Of a stretch of DNA of 64,000 nt, positions 35,384 to 44,637 are shown piece by piece. Every line of letters begins with the position of its first letter. Position 1 is the first letter of the stretch. The stretch is from Pseudomonadota bacterium (GTDB taxonomy: Bacteria; Pseudomonadota; Alphaproteobacteria; Rhizobiales; Hyphomicrobiaceae), in the NCBI GenBank assembly GCA_023387235.1, contig JAEWIJ010000205.1, forward strand, positions 1 to 64,000, read 5' to 3'. Position numbers and translations under genes: made by a program. The notes under the pieces were generated by a model. That model did no database searches. It worked only from the letters and a program-made list of their open reading frames with translations, and was not told the origin of the DNA.

Positions 35384-37918
35384 CTAGAGCCACAGTACCC
35401 GTTTGCGCTCGTCGAGATCGTTCAAAAGGACGGATGCAGGCCCCTCGTGAAACACCGCACCTCGCTCAAGGGCGAACGCGCGATCCGCGAGAGCGAGCAC
35501 CAGGTCCAGATTGTGCTCGACGATGATGATCGAGACGTGCTCGCGCAGCCGGTCGAACACGTCAAAAAGCTCGAGAACGACCCTCGGCGCAAGGCCCTCG
35601 AACGGTTCGTCGAGCAGCAGCAATTTGACATTGCCGGAAAGCGTGCGCGCGACCGCCACCATCTGCTGCTCGCCGCCCGAAAGGTAGTCGGCGGCAACAT
35701 GCATACGCTCCTTCAGCCGTGGGAAGTATTCGAGAATGCGCTCCTCGCTCCACACCACGCCCGTCGCACCGTCGGTTGCGCGCGCGAGGCGTCCAAGCGC
35801 CAGGTTCTCCGCGACCGACATGCCTGCGAACAAGCCTCGACCCTGTGGCACGTATCCGATACCGAGACGCGCCACGTCCGGCGCGGGCAGGTCTGCGATG
35901 TCGCGACCGTCAAAGTGGATGCTGCCTGATGCCGGGGGCACGAGGCCTGCCAGCGTCTTCAACAGCGTCGACTTGCCGGCGCCGTTGCGGCCGAGCAGGG
36001 CGACGATCTCCCCCTTGCGCACATCGAGCGCGACATCGTTCAGGATATGGCTCTTGCCATAGAACGTATTGACCCCTTCGACGCGTAGCACCTCGCCGGC
36101 GCCGGCAAGATCGAACGGCCGGCTGGCGACAGGCGGCACGCCGGTGCCGGTGTAGACCTCCTGTACGCGCTGATCGATGCGGACTTCTCCGGGCGATCCG
36201 CTCATCAGAACTTCGCCCTGGTTCATCACCGTGACGCGGTGCGAGAGGCCCAGCACGCGATCAATATCGTGCTCGACGATCAGCACGGGCACATCGCGTG
36301 CGATGCTGGTGACGAGTCGCGACACGCGCTCGCGCTCGGCAGCGGCGAGACCGGCGAGCGGCTCGTCGAGCAGGAGTACGTGCGGCTTGGAGCCGAGCGC
36401 AATCCCCAGATCGACGAGCCGCTGCCCCCCGTAGGAAAGTTCTCCTGCCTGGACGCTCTCTATACCTTCGAGGCCCAGGAAGCGCACGAGCGCCTGCGTC
36501 TCGGCATGGACTTCGGGATAGCTGTCGACATCGCGCCAGGCGTTGAAGCGTCCAGGATGACGCGCCTGCAGCGATAGACGGATGTTCTCGTAGATCGTGA
36601 GTGTCTTGAACAGGCTCGTGATCTGGAACGAGCGGGCGAGACCGAGCGCACATATGCGATCCGGCGCCAAGCCGCCGATCTCGCGACCGAGCAGGCGTAC
36701 GCTGCCGGCATCGGGCGCGTACATGCCGGAGAGGAGATTGAAGAGCGTGGTCTTGCCGGCGCCATTGGGGCCGATCAGCGCATGGATCGTACCGCTCTCG
36801 ACGGCGACGTCGGCAGACACCACCGCGCGGATGCCGCCGAACTGCTTGGCGACGCCTTTCGCCTGCAATACCTGACCGCTGTGGGCTTCCGGGCGCAGGA
36901 AATCCGGCAGCTCCAGGCCTTCGTAGATGCGCCGCTTGCTCATGGCGGCGGCGTCGGTCTCCTGCGGCTTCCAGCGGCTCGAAAGGCGCGCCCAGATACC
37001 GATGAGACCGCCCGGCGAGTACAGAACGAAGCCGATGAAGATGAGGCCGAACCACAGGAGCCAGTTGCCGGTCCAGATCGAGAGGATCTCGCGGAACAGA
37101 ATGTAGAAGAGCGCGCCGAGCGCAGGGCCGAGGAGGCTGTGCATGCCGCCGATGACGACCATGGCGAGCAACTCGCCCGAGAAAGCAACGGAGGTCGCGT
37201 CCGCCGACACGAGATAGTGCAAGAAGGCGGTGAGCGCGCCGGCAAGTCCGGTCACGGCAGCCGAAAGAACGAAGGCCGCGAGCTTGTAGCGCTCGACGGG
37301 GTAGCCCTGGAAGGTCGCGCGGAGCTGGTTCTCGCGAATAGCGACGAGTACATGCCCGAACGGTGAATGCACGACGCGCAGCATGCCGTAGAGCACGGCA
37401 AAGGCGAAAATCGAGATGAATGCGTAGTAGGCGAGGGCATCGTCGAGATCGATCGGCCCGAGCCGCCCGCGCGTCAGACCGCCGAGGCCATCCTCGCCGC
37501 CGGTCACCTCGCTCCAGCGAAAAGCGATGTTGTAGCAAAGCGCGACGAGCGCGAGCGTCAGCAGGGCGAAGTAGACGCCGCGTCGGCGCAGGATGAGAAA
37601 GCCGACGGCCGTCGCGACAACGGCCGTCAGCAGCACCGATAGCGTGATCGGCAGGATGATCTGATCGGGAAACAGGTTCTTCTGCAGCAGCCCGGCCGAA
37701 TAGGCGCAAAAGCCGAACCAGGCACCGTGGCCGAACGATGTCAGGCCCGTATAGCCGACGAGAACGTTGAGCCCCATGGCCGCGATCGCCAGCGTTACGA
37801 CGACGCTCGCGGTGTTCACGGTCAGGCCGAGCAGCGCCATGAGGCTCGGCAGCGCAAGCAACGCCGCAGCGCCGATCCATAGCGGCCGGTTCTTCTGTGC
37901 AAACAGCGCCGCGCTCAT
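35384..37918 (-). CDS. Fused LivM permease, LivG ATPase and LivF ATPase
   Basis: 844 residues containing three normally separate importer subunits. Residues 1-320 are a LivM permease with about ten helices (GYTGLTSFGHGAWFG, GGEDGLGG). Residues 345-590 are a LivG-like ATPase: Walker A GPNGAGKTT near 384, signature LSYGGQR near 494, Walker B LLLDEPLAG. Residues 610-844 are a LivF-like ATPase: Walker A GRNGAGKST near 643, LSGGEQQ near 747, LLLLDEPFEGL. Each ATPase keeps catalytic motifs, so both should be active. Start overlaps the LivH stop by 4 nt (ATGA). Fixed 1:1:1 stoichiometry results. Substrate could be a branched-chain amino acid, amide or aromatic acid. Confidence 0.93.
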   Translation of the reverse strand: MSAALFAQKNRPLWIGAAALLALPSLMALLGLTVNTASVVVTLAIAAMGLNVLVGYTGLTSFGHGAWFGFCAYSAGLLQKNLFPDQIILPITLSVLLTAVVATAVGFLILRRRGVYFALLTLALVALCYNIAFRWSEVTGGEDGLGGLTRGRLGPIDLDDALAYYAFISIFAFAVLYGMLRVVHSPFGHVLVAIRENQLRATFQGYPVERYKLAAFVLSAAVTGLAGALTAFLHYLVSADATSVAFSGELLAMVVIGGMHSLLGPALGALFYILFREILSIWTGNWLLWFGLIFIGFVLYSPGGLIGIWARLSSRWKPQETDAAAMSKRRIYEGLELPDFLRPEAHSGQVLQAKGVAKQFGGIRAVVSADVAVESGTIHALIGPNGAGKTTLFNLLSGMYAPDAGSVRLLGREIGGLAPDRICALGLARSFQITSLFKTLTIYENIRLSLQARHPGRFNAWRDVDSYPEVHAETQALVRFLGLEGIESVQAGELSYGGQRLVDLGIALGSKPHVLLLDEPLAGLAAAERERVSRLVTSIARDVPVLIVEHDIDRVLGLSHRVTVMNQGEVLMSGSPGEVRIDQRVQEVYTGTGVPPVASRPFDLAGAGEVLRVEGVNTFYGKSHILNDVALDVRKGEIVALLGRNGAGKSTLLKTLAGLVPPASGSIHFDGRDIADLPAPDVARLGIGYVPQGRGLFAGMSVAENLALGRLARATDGATGVVWSEERILEYFPRLKERMHVAADYLSGGEQQMVAVARTLSGNVKLLLLDEPFEGLAPRVVLELFDVFDRLREHVSIIIVEHNLDLVLALADRAFALERGAVFHEGPASVLLNDLDERKRVLWL

Positions 37919-38790
37919 TCGAACTTCTCTATGCGTTCGCCGAGCAGGCCGCGCGGGCGCAGCAGCAGCACGAGAATCATCAGCACGTACATCGAGGCTT
38001 CGCCGGCCGGCGGCAGGAAGTGGATGGTCACGCCGCGCACGACGCCGACGAGGATCGCCGCAAGCACGACGCCCCAGAAGCTCCCGAGCCCGCCGATGAC
38101 GACGACGACGAATGCAGCCGTAATGATCTCGGCGCCCATGGCCGGATGCACGATGGTGATCGGCGCGAAGAGCGCGCCGCCGAGAGCCGCCGTGCCGACG
38201 CCAAGCACGACGATGGTCGTCATGTAAGGCTGCAGGCGAATGCCGAGCGCTGCCACCATGTCCGGCCGCTGGATGCCCGCCCTGACGACGCGGCCGAACG
38301 ATGTCCTGTTCAACAGGAGCCAGATCGCGGCGAGCACCAGGATGACGATGCCGAGCAGCACGAGCCGATAGCGCGAGAACAGGAAGTCACCGATGATGAT
38401 CGCGCCCTTGAGCTCCTGCGGGATCGATGCCGGCAGCGGAGCTGCACCCCAGATGATGCGGATTGCCTGCTCGGCCACCATCGCGAGCCCGAAGGTCACG
38501 AGCAGGCTGAGGATGGGATCGGCAGTGTAGAAGCGCCGCAGCAGAAAGCGCTCGAACAGGACACCGAGAAGGCCGACCACGACAGGCGACAACGCGACGG
38601 CCGAGACGAATCCCAAGCGCTTACCGATCTCGAGCGAGACGTACGCGCCGAGTGCGTAGAAAGCGCCATGCGCGAGATTGACCACGCCGCCGACGCTGAA
38701 GATGAGCGACAGGCCGAGCGCGATCAGGAGGTAGTAGCCTCCGAGCACCAGGCCGTTCACCACCTGCTCCAGCAGGAACATCCATTGCAT
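37915..38790 (-). CDS. livH: Branched-chain amino acid-type ABC permease LivH
   Basis: 291 residues with eight or so helices and typical LivH patterns: GGYYLLIALGLSLIFSVGGVVNLAHGAFY at the N-terminus (in part) and PAMGAEIITAAFVVVVIGGLGSFWG near the C-terminus. It forms the translocation pore with the permease part of the fused protein encoded next, with which it overlaps by 4 nt. Separated from the binding-protein gene upstream by 81 nt that contain a 13-bp hairpin. Confidence 0.93.
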   Translation of the reverse strand: MQWMFLLEQVVNGLVLGGYYLLIALGLSLIFSVGGVVNLAHGAFYALGAYVSLEIGKRLGFVSAVALSPVVVGLLGVLFERFLLRRFYTADPILSLLVTFGLAMVAEQAIRIIWGAAPLPASIPQELKGAIIIGDFLFSRYRLVLLGIVILVLAAIWLLLNRTSFGRVVRAGIQRPDMVAALGIRLQPYMTTIVVLGVGTAALGGALFAPITIVHPAMGAEIITAAFVVVVIGGLGSFWGVVLAAILVGVVRGVTIHFLPPAGEASMYVLMILVLLLRPRGLLGERIEKFE

Positions 38791-38833
38791 GGGTGGATCA
38801 GTGCTGCGGCAGGCGAGAACACGAAGCGGGAAG

Positions 38834-38865
38834 CAAGCGGGTGCGGAAATGCCCGCACCCGCTTG
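38834..38865 (-). other. 13-bp hairpin between binding-protein and permease genes
   Basis: Perfect 13-bp stem (CAAGCGGGTGCGG and its complement) with a 6-nt loop, starting 7 nt after the binding-protein stop (38872) on the minus strand. No U-run follows. Position and strength fit an mRNA-stabilising or partial-termination element that raises the amount of binding protein relative to the permease (inference). Confidence 0.6.
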
Positions 38866-38871
38866 AAGCGA

Positions 38872-40110
38872 TCACATCTTGCACTCGCTCTGCTCCTTCG
38901 TCGGAGCGAGCACCTCGAGTGGCTGATCCGCTGCGGGGACGGCCGCGCCGAGCTTGAGGAAGTCCCACTTGTCCTTCGCCTCTCCCTTCGCTTTGACGGT
39001 GAAGGGATAGGCTTCCTGCATGAGCTGGTGGTCCCAGGAGCGGAAGTAGCCCTTCCGCGACTTCAGCAGGTCGAATTCCGGTTGCTTCTCGAAATAGGCA
39101 ATCAGCGCATCGGTTTCCGTCGACTTGGTCTCGGTCATCGCCTGCGCCATGATCTTCAGCGTTACGTACTCGATCCAGGCGTGGTTTTCCGGCGGCTTGC
39201 CGTGCTTCTTCGTGAAGTCGGCGACGAAGGTCTTCGAGGCGGGTATGTCGAGATCGTGATGCCAGACCGTCGGCCAGATGCCGCTCAAGTTGCCTTCGCC
39301 GGCGGCCCAGGCATCGGCCGTATTGAGGTTGAAGCCCGCGATCGGGAAGGGCAGGCCGAATTCGGCATACTGCTTGACGAAGTTCGTGACCTGATTGCCG
39401 CCGAGATTGGTCGAGACGAGATCGGGCTTCGCCTGACGAATCTTCAGCAGGTATGGGCTGAAGTCAGTGGCGTCGGTTGCGACGAGCTCGTCGCCAACCT
39501 GCGTTCCACCGTTCGCGGCATAGAAGTTCTTCGCTGCCTTGGCGAGGTCATGCCCGAAGAGATAGTCCGACGTGATGCTGAAAATGCGCTTGCCCTTGAC
39601 GAGGCCCTCGCGGGCCAGCGCCTGTCCGGCGGCATTGACCATCACCGTCACTGGAATATCCACGTGGAAGGTATAGCGATTGCAGTCCTTGCCGCGCAGC
39701 ACGTCTGAGCGCGCGCCGATGCTCATGAACAGGCGCTTGTTGCGCGCTGCCACCTGCATGATCGTCTTCGCCGAAGCCGAATTGATCTCGCCAAGCAACA
39801 TCGCGGCGCCGTTCTGCTCGAGCATCCGCTGGGCCTTGGTCGATGCCGTTGCCGGATTGACCGAGTCCTCCGACATCACCTCGAGCGGGCGCCCGAGGAC
39901 GCCGCCGGCCTTGTTGATCTCTTCCTCCGCCATCTTGATGCCGAGCTGGGCGTACGCGCCGAGCGCACCCAGGAAGCCTGTCAGCGGCGTGAGATGGCCG
40001 ATCTTGATGACGTTCGCCTGGGCCCGCCCGATCGCGGGAAACCCGAGCACCGATCCTCCGGCGAAGGCGGCGCCGGTCTTCAGTACCTGCCGACGGTCAA
40101 CGCGAGTCAT
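38872..40110 (-). CDS. ABC substrate-binding protein (LivK/Peripla_BP_6 type)
   Basis: 412 residues. Start 40110 gives MTRVDRRQVLKTGAAFAGG, a twin-arginine-like signal (RRQVLK), and GGAGG stands 11 nt upstream. The mature part has IKIGHLTPLTGFLGALGAYAQLGIK, GAAMLLGEINSASAKTIMQVA, KRIFSITSDYLFGHD and KPDLVSTNLGGNQV, the two-lobe type-I binding fold. It captures the ligand in the periplasm for the LivH/fused importer. Related proteins bind branched-chain amino acids, amides, urea or aromatic acids. The context of an IclR regulator and catabolic enzymes favours a carbon source over an amino acid (inference). Confidence 0.92.
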   Translation of the reverse strand: MTRVDRRQVLKTGAAFAGGSVLGFPAIGRAQANVIKIGHLTPLTGFLGALGAYAQLGIKMAEEEINKAGGVLGRPLEVMSEDSVNPATASTKAQRMLEQNGAAMLLGEINSASAKTIMQVAARNKRLFMSIGARSDVLRGKDCNRYTFHVDIPVTVMVNAAGQALAREGLVKGKRIFSITSDYLFGHDLAKAAKNFYAANGGTQVGDELVATDATDFSPYLLKIRQAKPDLVSTNLGGNQVTNFVKQYAEFGLPFPIAGFNLNTADAWAAGEGNLSGIWPTVWHHDLDIPASKTFVADFTKKHGKPPENHAWIEYVTLKIMAQAMTETKSTETDALIAYFEKQPEFDLLKSRKGYFRSWDHQLMQEAYPFTVKAKGEAKDKWDFLKLGAAVPAADQPLEVLAPTKEQSECKM

Positions 40111-40239
40111 CTCCGAAATATCCTCCCAATGGGCTCTCTGCGGAGCGCCTTCCACCCGTTTGCTCATTCAGCATCATGAGAGGTGGTTTCTTGTTATGGC
40201 AGGATAGTTCCGCAATGGCCGCACGCTGTCAACTACCGT

Positions 40240-41172
40240 CTAGCGCGCGCCTCGTTCCGGTCCGTCGGCCAGCCCCGGCAACTCACCGCCATTCGCTGTC
40301 GGGCGAAAGCCGAAGTCCTCCGACAATTGCCGCGCGGCCGCCGCGACGATCTTCGCGTGACGCTGCATCACATCATCGGAAAGACGCCAGATCGGCCCCG
40401 AGACGCCGACAGCCCCCACGACGCCGCCGGTGAAATCGCGCACCGCGACGCCGGCGCAGCGCACCTCCAGATTGAACTCGCCGTCGTCGAAGGCGAGGCC
40501 AGTGCGGCGCACATTTTCGATCTCGCGAATGAGCTCGGGGATCTCGGTGATCGATCGCTTGGTCGATGGTGTCAGCGGATTGCGCTGGATGTAATGCCTG
40601 AGCTGCTCGGACGTGAGCGAAGCGAGAATGGCCTTCCCGAGTGCCGTGCAATGTGCCGGCCGGGTCACCCCGACGCGGTCCGTCATCTGAAATGCGCCCG
40701 ATCCGCTGGTGCGGGCCAAGACCACGACGGCATCGCCCGCGCGGACACAGAAGTGCGCACTTTCCCCCGTCGCCCGCGACAGTTCCTCGAGCACAGGCGT
40801 CGCGAGATGGATCATCTCGATCTCATCGAGCGCGCTCGCCGCGAGCGTGAACATTCGGCGGCCGATCCGATAGCGCTTCGTCTCGGCGTCCTGGCGGATA
40901 TAACCCAGGGAAACGAGGGTTTTCGCGAGATGAAACGCAGTTGAATTGTGTAATCCCACGAGCCGGCTGAGATCGGCGAGGCCGATCCCATCGCGATGCC
41001 GCGCGACGACCTCGATGATGCCGAAAGCGCGGCCGAGCGACTGCACGCCGACCCGCTGAGCGGGATCGTCGCTCCCCGCCTTCCGCGAGAGAATGGTACT
41101 GTCCTTACGGCGGGCATACTTCTTTCGGGTCGTGGATTGCTGCGCCGCCGCCTTCTTCGATCGCTCGCTCAA
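40240..41172 (-). CDS. IclR-family transcriptional regulator
   Basis: 310 residues. A lysine/arginine-rich N-terminal tail (about 1-40) precedes the winged helix (QSLGRAFGIIEVVARH, GLADLSRLVGLHNSTAFHLAKTLVSLGYI) and the GAF-like effector domain (FCVRAGDAVVVLART, HCTALGKAILASLT, GVSGPIWRLSD). IclR proteins usually control aromatic or short-chain carbon catabolism. It lies upstream of the importer genes on the same strand and next to the divergent enzyme genes, so it is the probable regulator of both. The inducer cannot be told from the sequence. Confidence 0.93.
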   Translation of the reverse strand: MSERSKKAAAQQSTTRKKYARRKDSTILSRKAGSDDPAQRVGVQSLGRAFGIIEVVARHRDGIGLADLSRLVGLHNSTAFHLAKTLVSLGYIRQDAETKRYRIGRRMFTLAASALDEIEMIHLATPVLEELSRATGESAHFCVRAGDAVVVLARTSGSGAFQMTDRVGVTRPAHCTALGKAILASLTSEQLRHYIQRNPLTPSTKRSITEIPELIREIENVRRTGLAFDDGEFNLEVRCAGVAVRDFTGGVVGAVGVSGPIWRLSDDVMQRHAKIVAAAARQLSEDFGFRPTANGGELPGLADGPERGAR

Positions 41173-41215
41173 GGTCTCAACTCCGAAATTGCCTCGTTCT
41201 TCCGCGGGAGCGCGC

Positions 41216-41584
41216 CTACACGGCCCCGTCTTCGACCGGCGAGGTTATCACCAGAAACACCAGATCGACGAGGCCGCTGTTGGAGATGGCATGATCGATG
41301 CCCGGAGGCAGGAAGATGACGTCGTGCTCGCGGACGACCCGGTTCTCTCCATCGATCTCCATCAGGCCTTCGCCTTTGAGCACGTGATAGATCTGCTCCT
41401 GTGTCTTGTGGCGATGCGTTTTGACGTAAGCCATCGGCTGGTACATCGAAATTCGATAGTCGATGTGCTTGGCATCGGCGTTCTGCGGCCATACGAGCGG
41501 CTTCGACAGCGCCCCGCCGAAGTGGTCGGGGAACTCCCGCCACGGCACCTCGGCGATGTTGCGAATGCACCATTTGCGTTCCAT
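41216..41584 (-). CDS. Cupin-domain protein
   Basis: 122 residues forming a single cupin barrel. Metal-ligand pattern is visible: MAYVKTHRHKTQEQIYHVLKGEG contains H-x-H followed by Gln/Glu, then PPGIDHAISN has the second motif with His. The ligands suggest a metal-binding protein; it could be an isomerase, dioxygenase-like enzyme or regulator. ATG 41584 is preferred, with GGGAGG 7 nt upstream. Minus strand, upstream of the IclR gene and divergent from the thiamine-diphosphate enzyme. Confidence 0.88.
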   Translation of the reverse strand: MERKWCIRNIAEVPWREFPDHFGGALSKPLVWPQNADAKHIDYRISMYQPMAYVKTHRHKTQEQIYHVLKGEGLMEIDGENRVVREHDVIFLPPGIDHAISNSGLVDLVFLVITSPVEDGAV

Positions 41585-41647
41585 CGTTCTCGCCTCCCTG
41601 TGCGGATTGCCGCGTCGCTGGCCGGTTTCGCCGGTCTTCCAGTATGC

Positions 41648-41676
41648 CACAATATCAATTGACGTGCTGAATTGTG
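41648..41676. promoter_or_regulatory. Candidate operator in the divergent intergenic region
   Basis: CACAAT, 17 nt, ATTGTG: a 6-bp inverted repeat centred between the cupin gene and the thiamine-diphosphate enzyme gene. Half-sites lie about two helical turns apart, as expected of a dimer or tetramer site for the adjacent IclR regulator. Short repeats can occur by chance, so support is weak. Confidence 0.25.
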
Positions 41677-41759
41677 AGAAATAGCCTCACCGGCAGCATT
41701 GGCGCCGGCAAGGCCGCGCCCAAAACGTCGCAAACGACGCAAAAGGGGGGGGCGCTCAA

Positions 41760-43562
41760 ATGGCGACACCGAACAGGCTCAACGGCGCACAGGTCATCGT
41801 CGACTATCTGATCCGGGAAGGCGCGCCCTATGCCTTTGGGCTTTGCGGGCACGGCAATATCCAGCTCATCGACGCGCTCTACGAGCGCTCGCACGACATC
41901 AAGACCATCTCAGTGCACCACGAGAGCGTCGCTGGGTTCATGGCCGACGTCTATTACCGGGTGTCCGGCCAGCCGGTCGCGACGTTCACCTCATGCGGTC
42001 CGGGATCAGCCAACCTGCCGATCTCGCTCGGCAATGCTTACCTCGACTCCGTGCCGTTCCTCGCCGTCACAGGCAATGTGCCGACGAGCCAGTTCAATCG
42101 CGGGGCCTTCCAGGAGCTCTACCGGCACTATCAGGCCGACTTTCCCTCGACGGTGCGCAGCTACTGCAAGAAGGTGTTCCAGCCGACACGCGGCGACATG
42201 GTGCCGCTCGCGATCCGCCAGGCCTGGAAGACGATGGTCACTGGCCGCCCAGGCCCCGTGGTTCTCGACGTTCCTTTCGACGTGTTCATGGAAGGGGCAG
42301 CCGAAGAAACGCCGGATCCGCGCGAATGGAGCGCGAACATCTCGAGCCGCTGCGGCGCCGATCCTGAAGGTGTCGTGAAGGCCGTCGACATGCTGCTCTC
42401 GGCCGAGCGCCCGGTGATCCTGGTCGGCCAGGGTGTGCGCTATGGCGGCGCTGCCGAGGAGCTGCTGAAGCTCGCGGAGATGCTGCAGATCCCCGTTGCT
42501 GCCTCGGCGAGTGGCATGGGCGCCATCGACGCCAGCCATCCGCTCGCGCTCGGTCTCGTCGCGCGCGCCGGACACTATCAGGCGAACCACGCCGCCCGTC
42601 AGGCCGATGTGTTGCTAGCCCTCGGTGTCCGTTTCGACGATCGCACGTCGAGCTCGTGGATTCCGGGTTATTCGTTCACGATCCCGCCGACAAAGCTCAT
42701 CCACGTCGATATCGATCCCGAGGAGATCGGTCGCAACTATCCGGTCTCCCTCGGCCTCATGGCGGACGTGCGCACGTTCCTGCGCCAACTGCTGGCCGAG
42801 ATTGAAACGCGCAAATCCATCGATGCGAAGCTCGATGCGCGCAGGAAGTGGCTCGCCGCGATCGACGGTTACCGTAAGGAGTGGGATGCCTTTGTGGCGC
42901 CCGGCTTCTCGGACGATACCTCGCCGATCAATCCGCAGCGCGCGGCCCACGAGATCGACCGCTGCCTGCCGGAGGATGCCATACTCGTGAGCGACATCGG
43001 CGTGCATCACAACTGGCTGCTCGGCTTCTGCAAACCGCGGCGGCCGGACTCGCTGATCGGCTCCATGGGCTTTGGCCCCATGGGTTTCGGCGTCGCAGGT
43101 GTGCTCGGCGCGAAGTTCGCGGCGCCCGATCGTCCATGCGTCTCCGTGTGCGGCGACGGCGCCTTCTTCATGCACGCGAACGTGCTCGGCACGGCCGTCG
43201 AGTACAATCTGCCCGTCGTCTGGGTCGTGTGGAACAACTACGCCTACGCGTCGATCCGCGGCCTGCAGCGCGGATATCTCGGCGGCCGCGAGCTCGCGAC
43301 CGATTTCCACGATCCGACGACCGGGCAGCGCTACAATCCGGACTTCGCCGCCATGGCGCGATCCGCCGGTGTCGCCGGCGTGCGCGTGGATCGCGCCGCC
43401 GATTTAGGCGACGCGATCCGCAAGGCGATCGCGGCCAACAAGCCCTATCTCATCGACGTCGATATCGCAGCGGACACCAATCCGTCCGGTGCCGGCGTCT
43501 GGGAGCTCCCGGGTCTCGGCCAGAGCAAGCCCGGCATCGGCAAGCGCTACGAGCCGACGTGA
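41760..43562 (+). CDS. Thiamine-diphosphate-dependent enzyme (acetolactate-synthase-like)
   Basis: 600 residues with the three-domain layout of the family. The N-terminal domain has the activating Glu in VHHESVAGFMAD and SCGPGSANL; the middle domain has VILVGQGVRYGG and VDIDPEEIGRN; the C-terminal domain has cofactor motif GDGAFFMHANVLGTAVEYNLPVVWVVWNN (G-D-G through N-N). It should decarboxylate or ligate a 2-oxo acid. Members include acetolactate synthase, glyoxylate carboligase and sulfoacetaldehyde acetyltransferase; the sequence does not choose among them. An eight-G tract at 41745-41752 provides the ribosome binding site. It precedes an SDR gene with a 25-nt gap and faces an IclR/importer unit. 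Confidence 0.92.
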   Translation: MATPNRLNGAQVIVDYLIREGAPYAFGLCGHGNIQLIDALYERSHDIKTISVHHESVAGFMADVYYRVSGQPVATFTSCGPGSANLPISLGNAYLDSVPFLAVTGNVPTSQFNRGAFQELYRHYQADFPSTVRSYCKKVFQPTRGDMVPLAIRQAWKTMVTGRPGPVVLDVPFDVFMEGAAEETPDPREWSANISSRCGADPEGVVKAVDMLLSAERPVILVGQGVRYGGAAEELLKLAEMLQIPVAASASGMGAIDASHPLALGLVARAGHYQANHAARQADVLLALGVRFDDRTSSSWIPGYSFTIPPTKLIHVDIDPEEIGRNYPVSLGLMADVRTFLRQLLAEIETRKSIDAKLDARRKWLAAIDGYRKEWDAFVAPGFSDDTSPINPQRAAHEIDRCLPEDAILVSDIGVHHNWLLGFCKPRRPDSLIGSMGFGPMGFGVAGVLGAKFAAPDRPCVSVCGDGAFFMHANVLGTAVEYNLPVVWVVWNNYAYASIRGLQRGYLGGRELATDFHDPTTGQRYNPDFAAMARSAGVAGVRVDRAADLGDAIRKAIAANKPYLIDVDIAADTNPSGAGVWELPGLGQSKPGIGKRYEPT

Positions 43563-43587
43563 CGCTCTAGAATAGGAGGCAGAGGAT

Positions 43588-44292
43588 ATGAAGCTCGCTG
43601 GCAAGAAAGTCGTCGTTGTCGGTGGCTCCTCCGGCATCGGCCTCGCCACGGCCGCGATGGCAAGGGCCGATGGTGCCGAGGTCATCATTGCTGCGCGCAC
43701 GCCCGAGCGCCTCCAGGCGGCTGCGAGGTCGATCGGTGCAAGTGCCATTCCCACCGACGTCACGAGCGACGACAGCGTGAATGCGCTGTTTGAAGCGTGC
43801 GGTGCTGTGGATCATGTCGTCGTCACGGCTGCCCAGCTTCGCACGGGGCCCTTCAAGACCGTGCGGATGGATGATGTGCGCGCGACGATGGAGAACAAGT
43901 TCTGGGGAGCGTGGCGCGTCGCGCGTGCGGCCGAGATCCGTGCCGGCGGCTCGCTGACGCTCGTGTCCGGCTTCCTGAGCGTCCGTCCGCGGCCGGCGGC
44001 GGCGATTGTCGGCGCCGCCAACGGGGCGCTCGAGTCGCTCGCGCGCAGCCTCGCGCTCGAGCTCGCGCCCGTGCGCGTGAATGCCGTCTCGCCCGGTATT
44101 GTCGATACGCCGATCCGCGCCGCGATGCCGGAGGCTCAGCGTCTCGACATGCTCTCGAAGGTGGCCGCTGGTCTTCCCGTCGGACGTGTAGGCCTCGGCG
44201 AGGACATCGCCCAGCAGATCCTCTCGTTCATGGCGAACGGCTTTGCCACGGGCTCCATCGTCTACATCGACGGCGGCGCGCTCATTGTCTGA
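43588..44292 (+). CDS. Atypical short-chain dehydrogenase/reductase lacking the catalytic Tyr and Lys
   Basis: 234 residues with Rossmann fold: nucleotide motif GGSSGIG, then PTDVTSDD, VVTAAQLRT and C-terminal NAVSPGIVDTP, GSIVYIDGG. The usual catalytic Y-x-x-x-K aligns with V-x-x-x-N in IVGAANGALESLARSLALEL, while the Ser (LVSGF) remains. Such variants exist in several SDR subgroups, where the catalytic mechanism is altered or the protein is a binding or structural partner. AGGAGG at 43574-43579 is 8 nt from the ATG. It is coupled to the thiamine-diphosphate enzyme, so it may reduce that enzyme's product (inference). Confidence 0.9.
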   Translation: MKLAGKKVVVVGGSSGIGLATAAMARADGAEVIIAARTPERLQAAARSIGASAIPTDVTSDDSVNALFEACGAVDHVVVTAAQLRTGPFKTVRMDDVRATMENKFWGAWRVARAAEIRAGGSLTLVSGFLSVRPRPAAAIVGAANGALESLARSLALELAPVRVNAVSPGIVDTPIRAAMPEAQRLDMLSKVAAGLPVGRVGLGEDIAQQILSFMANGFATGSIVYIDGGALIV

Positions 44293-44637
44293 GTGAGCGT
44301 CGGGTGATTTGCAGGATCAGCCGATCAAGGCGACTTCAGTTTGCCTGCATCAAATTGAGGCTACATATTGAGCGTCGCTTGGTCGATGACGGGCAGGAAT
44401 TTCGTGGCGCCAAATGCCTGCCTGGGCGGATCGCCCCATGGAGCGAGCGACACCACGAACCGGAGTTCGTCGGGATACTCCTCCGGCTCATCGGCCCTGC
44501 TCATCCGGTTCGGAGTGCGCTTTATTGCGGGTAGCCGTCCTGAACGACGCAGCGCTACTTGCCGGCCAAAGCCGGGTCTTCGCTTCGCTCGACACGGTCG
44601 CGCATCGCGTCTCAGAGCTAAGCCATTGATTTGGCTT
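44293..44637. other. Spacer before the tRNA-His fragment, no gene seen
   Basis: Lies between the SDR stop and the tRNA fragment. Short frames exist but lack ribosome binding sites and family likeness. Probable chromosomal flank of the integrated element. No RNA gene other than the fragment at its right end was recognised. Confidence 0.5.

Noticed and set aside
37897..39708. 603-codon plus-strand frame opposite livH and the binding-protein gene
   Set aside because: Shadow of real genes; rich in Arg/His/Asp with no family features.
41726..41739. CGTCG-4-CGACG palindrome before the thiamine-diphosphate enzyme
   Set aside because: Five-base GC-only half-sites are expected often in this composition; no further support.
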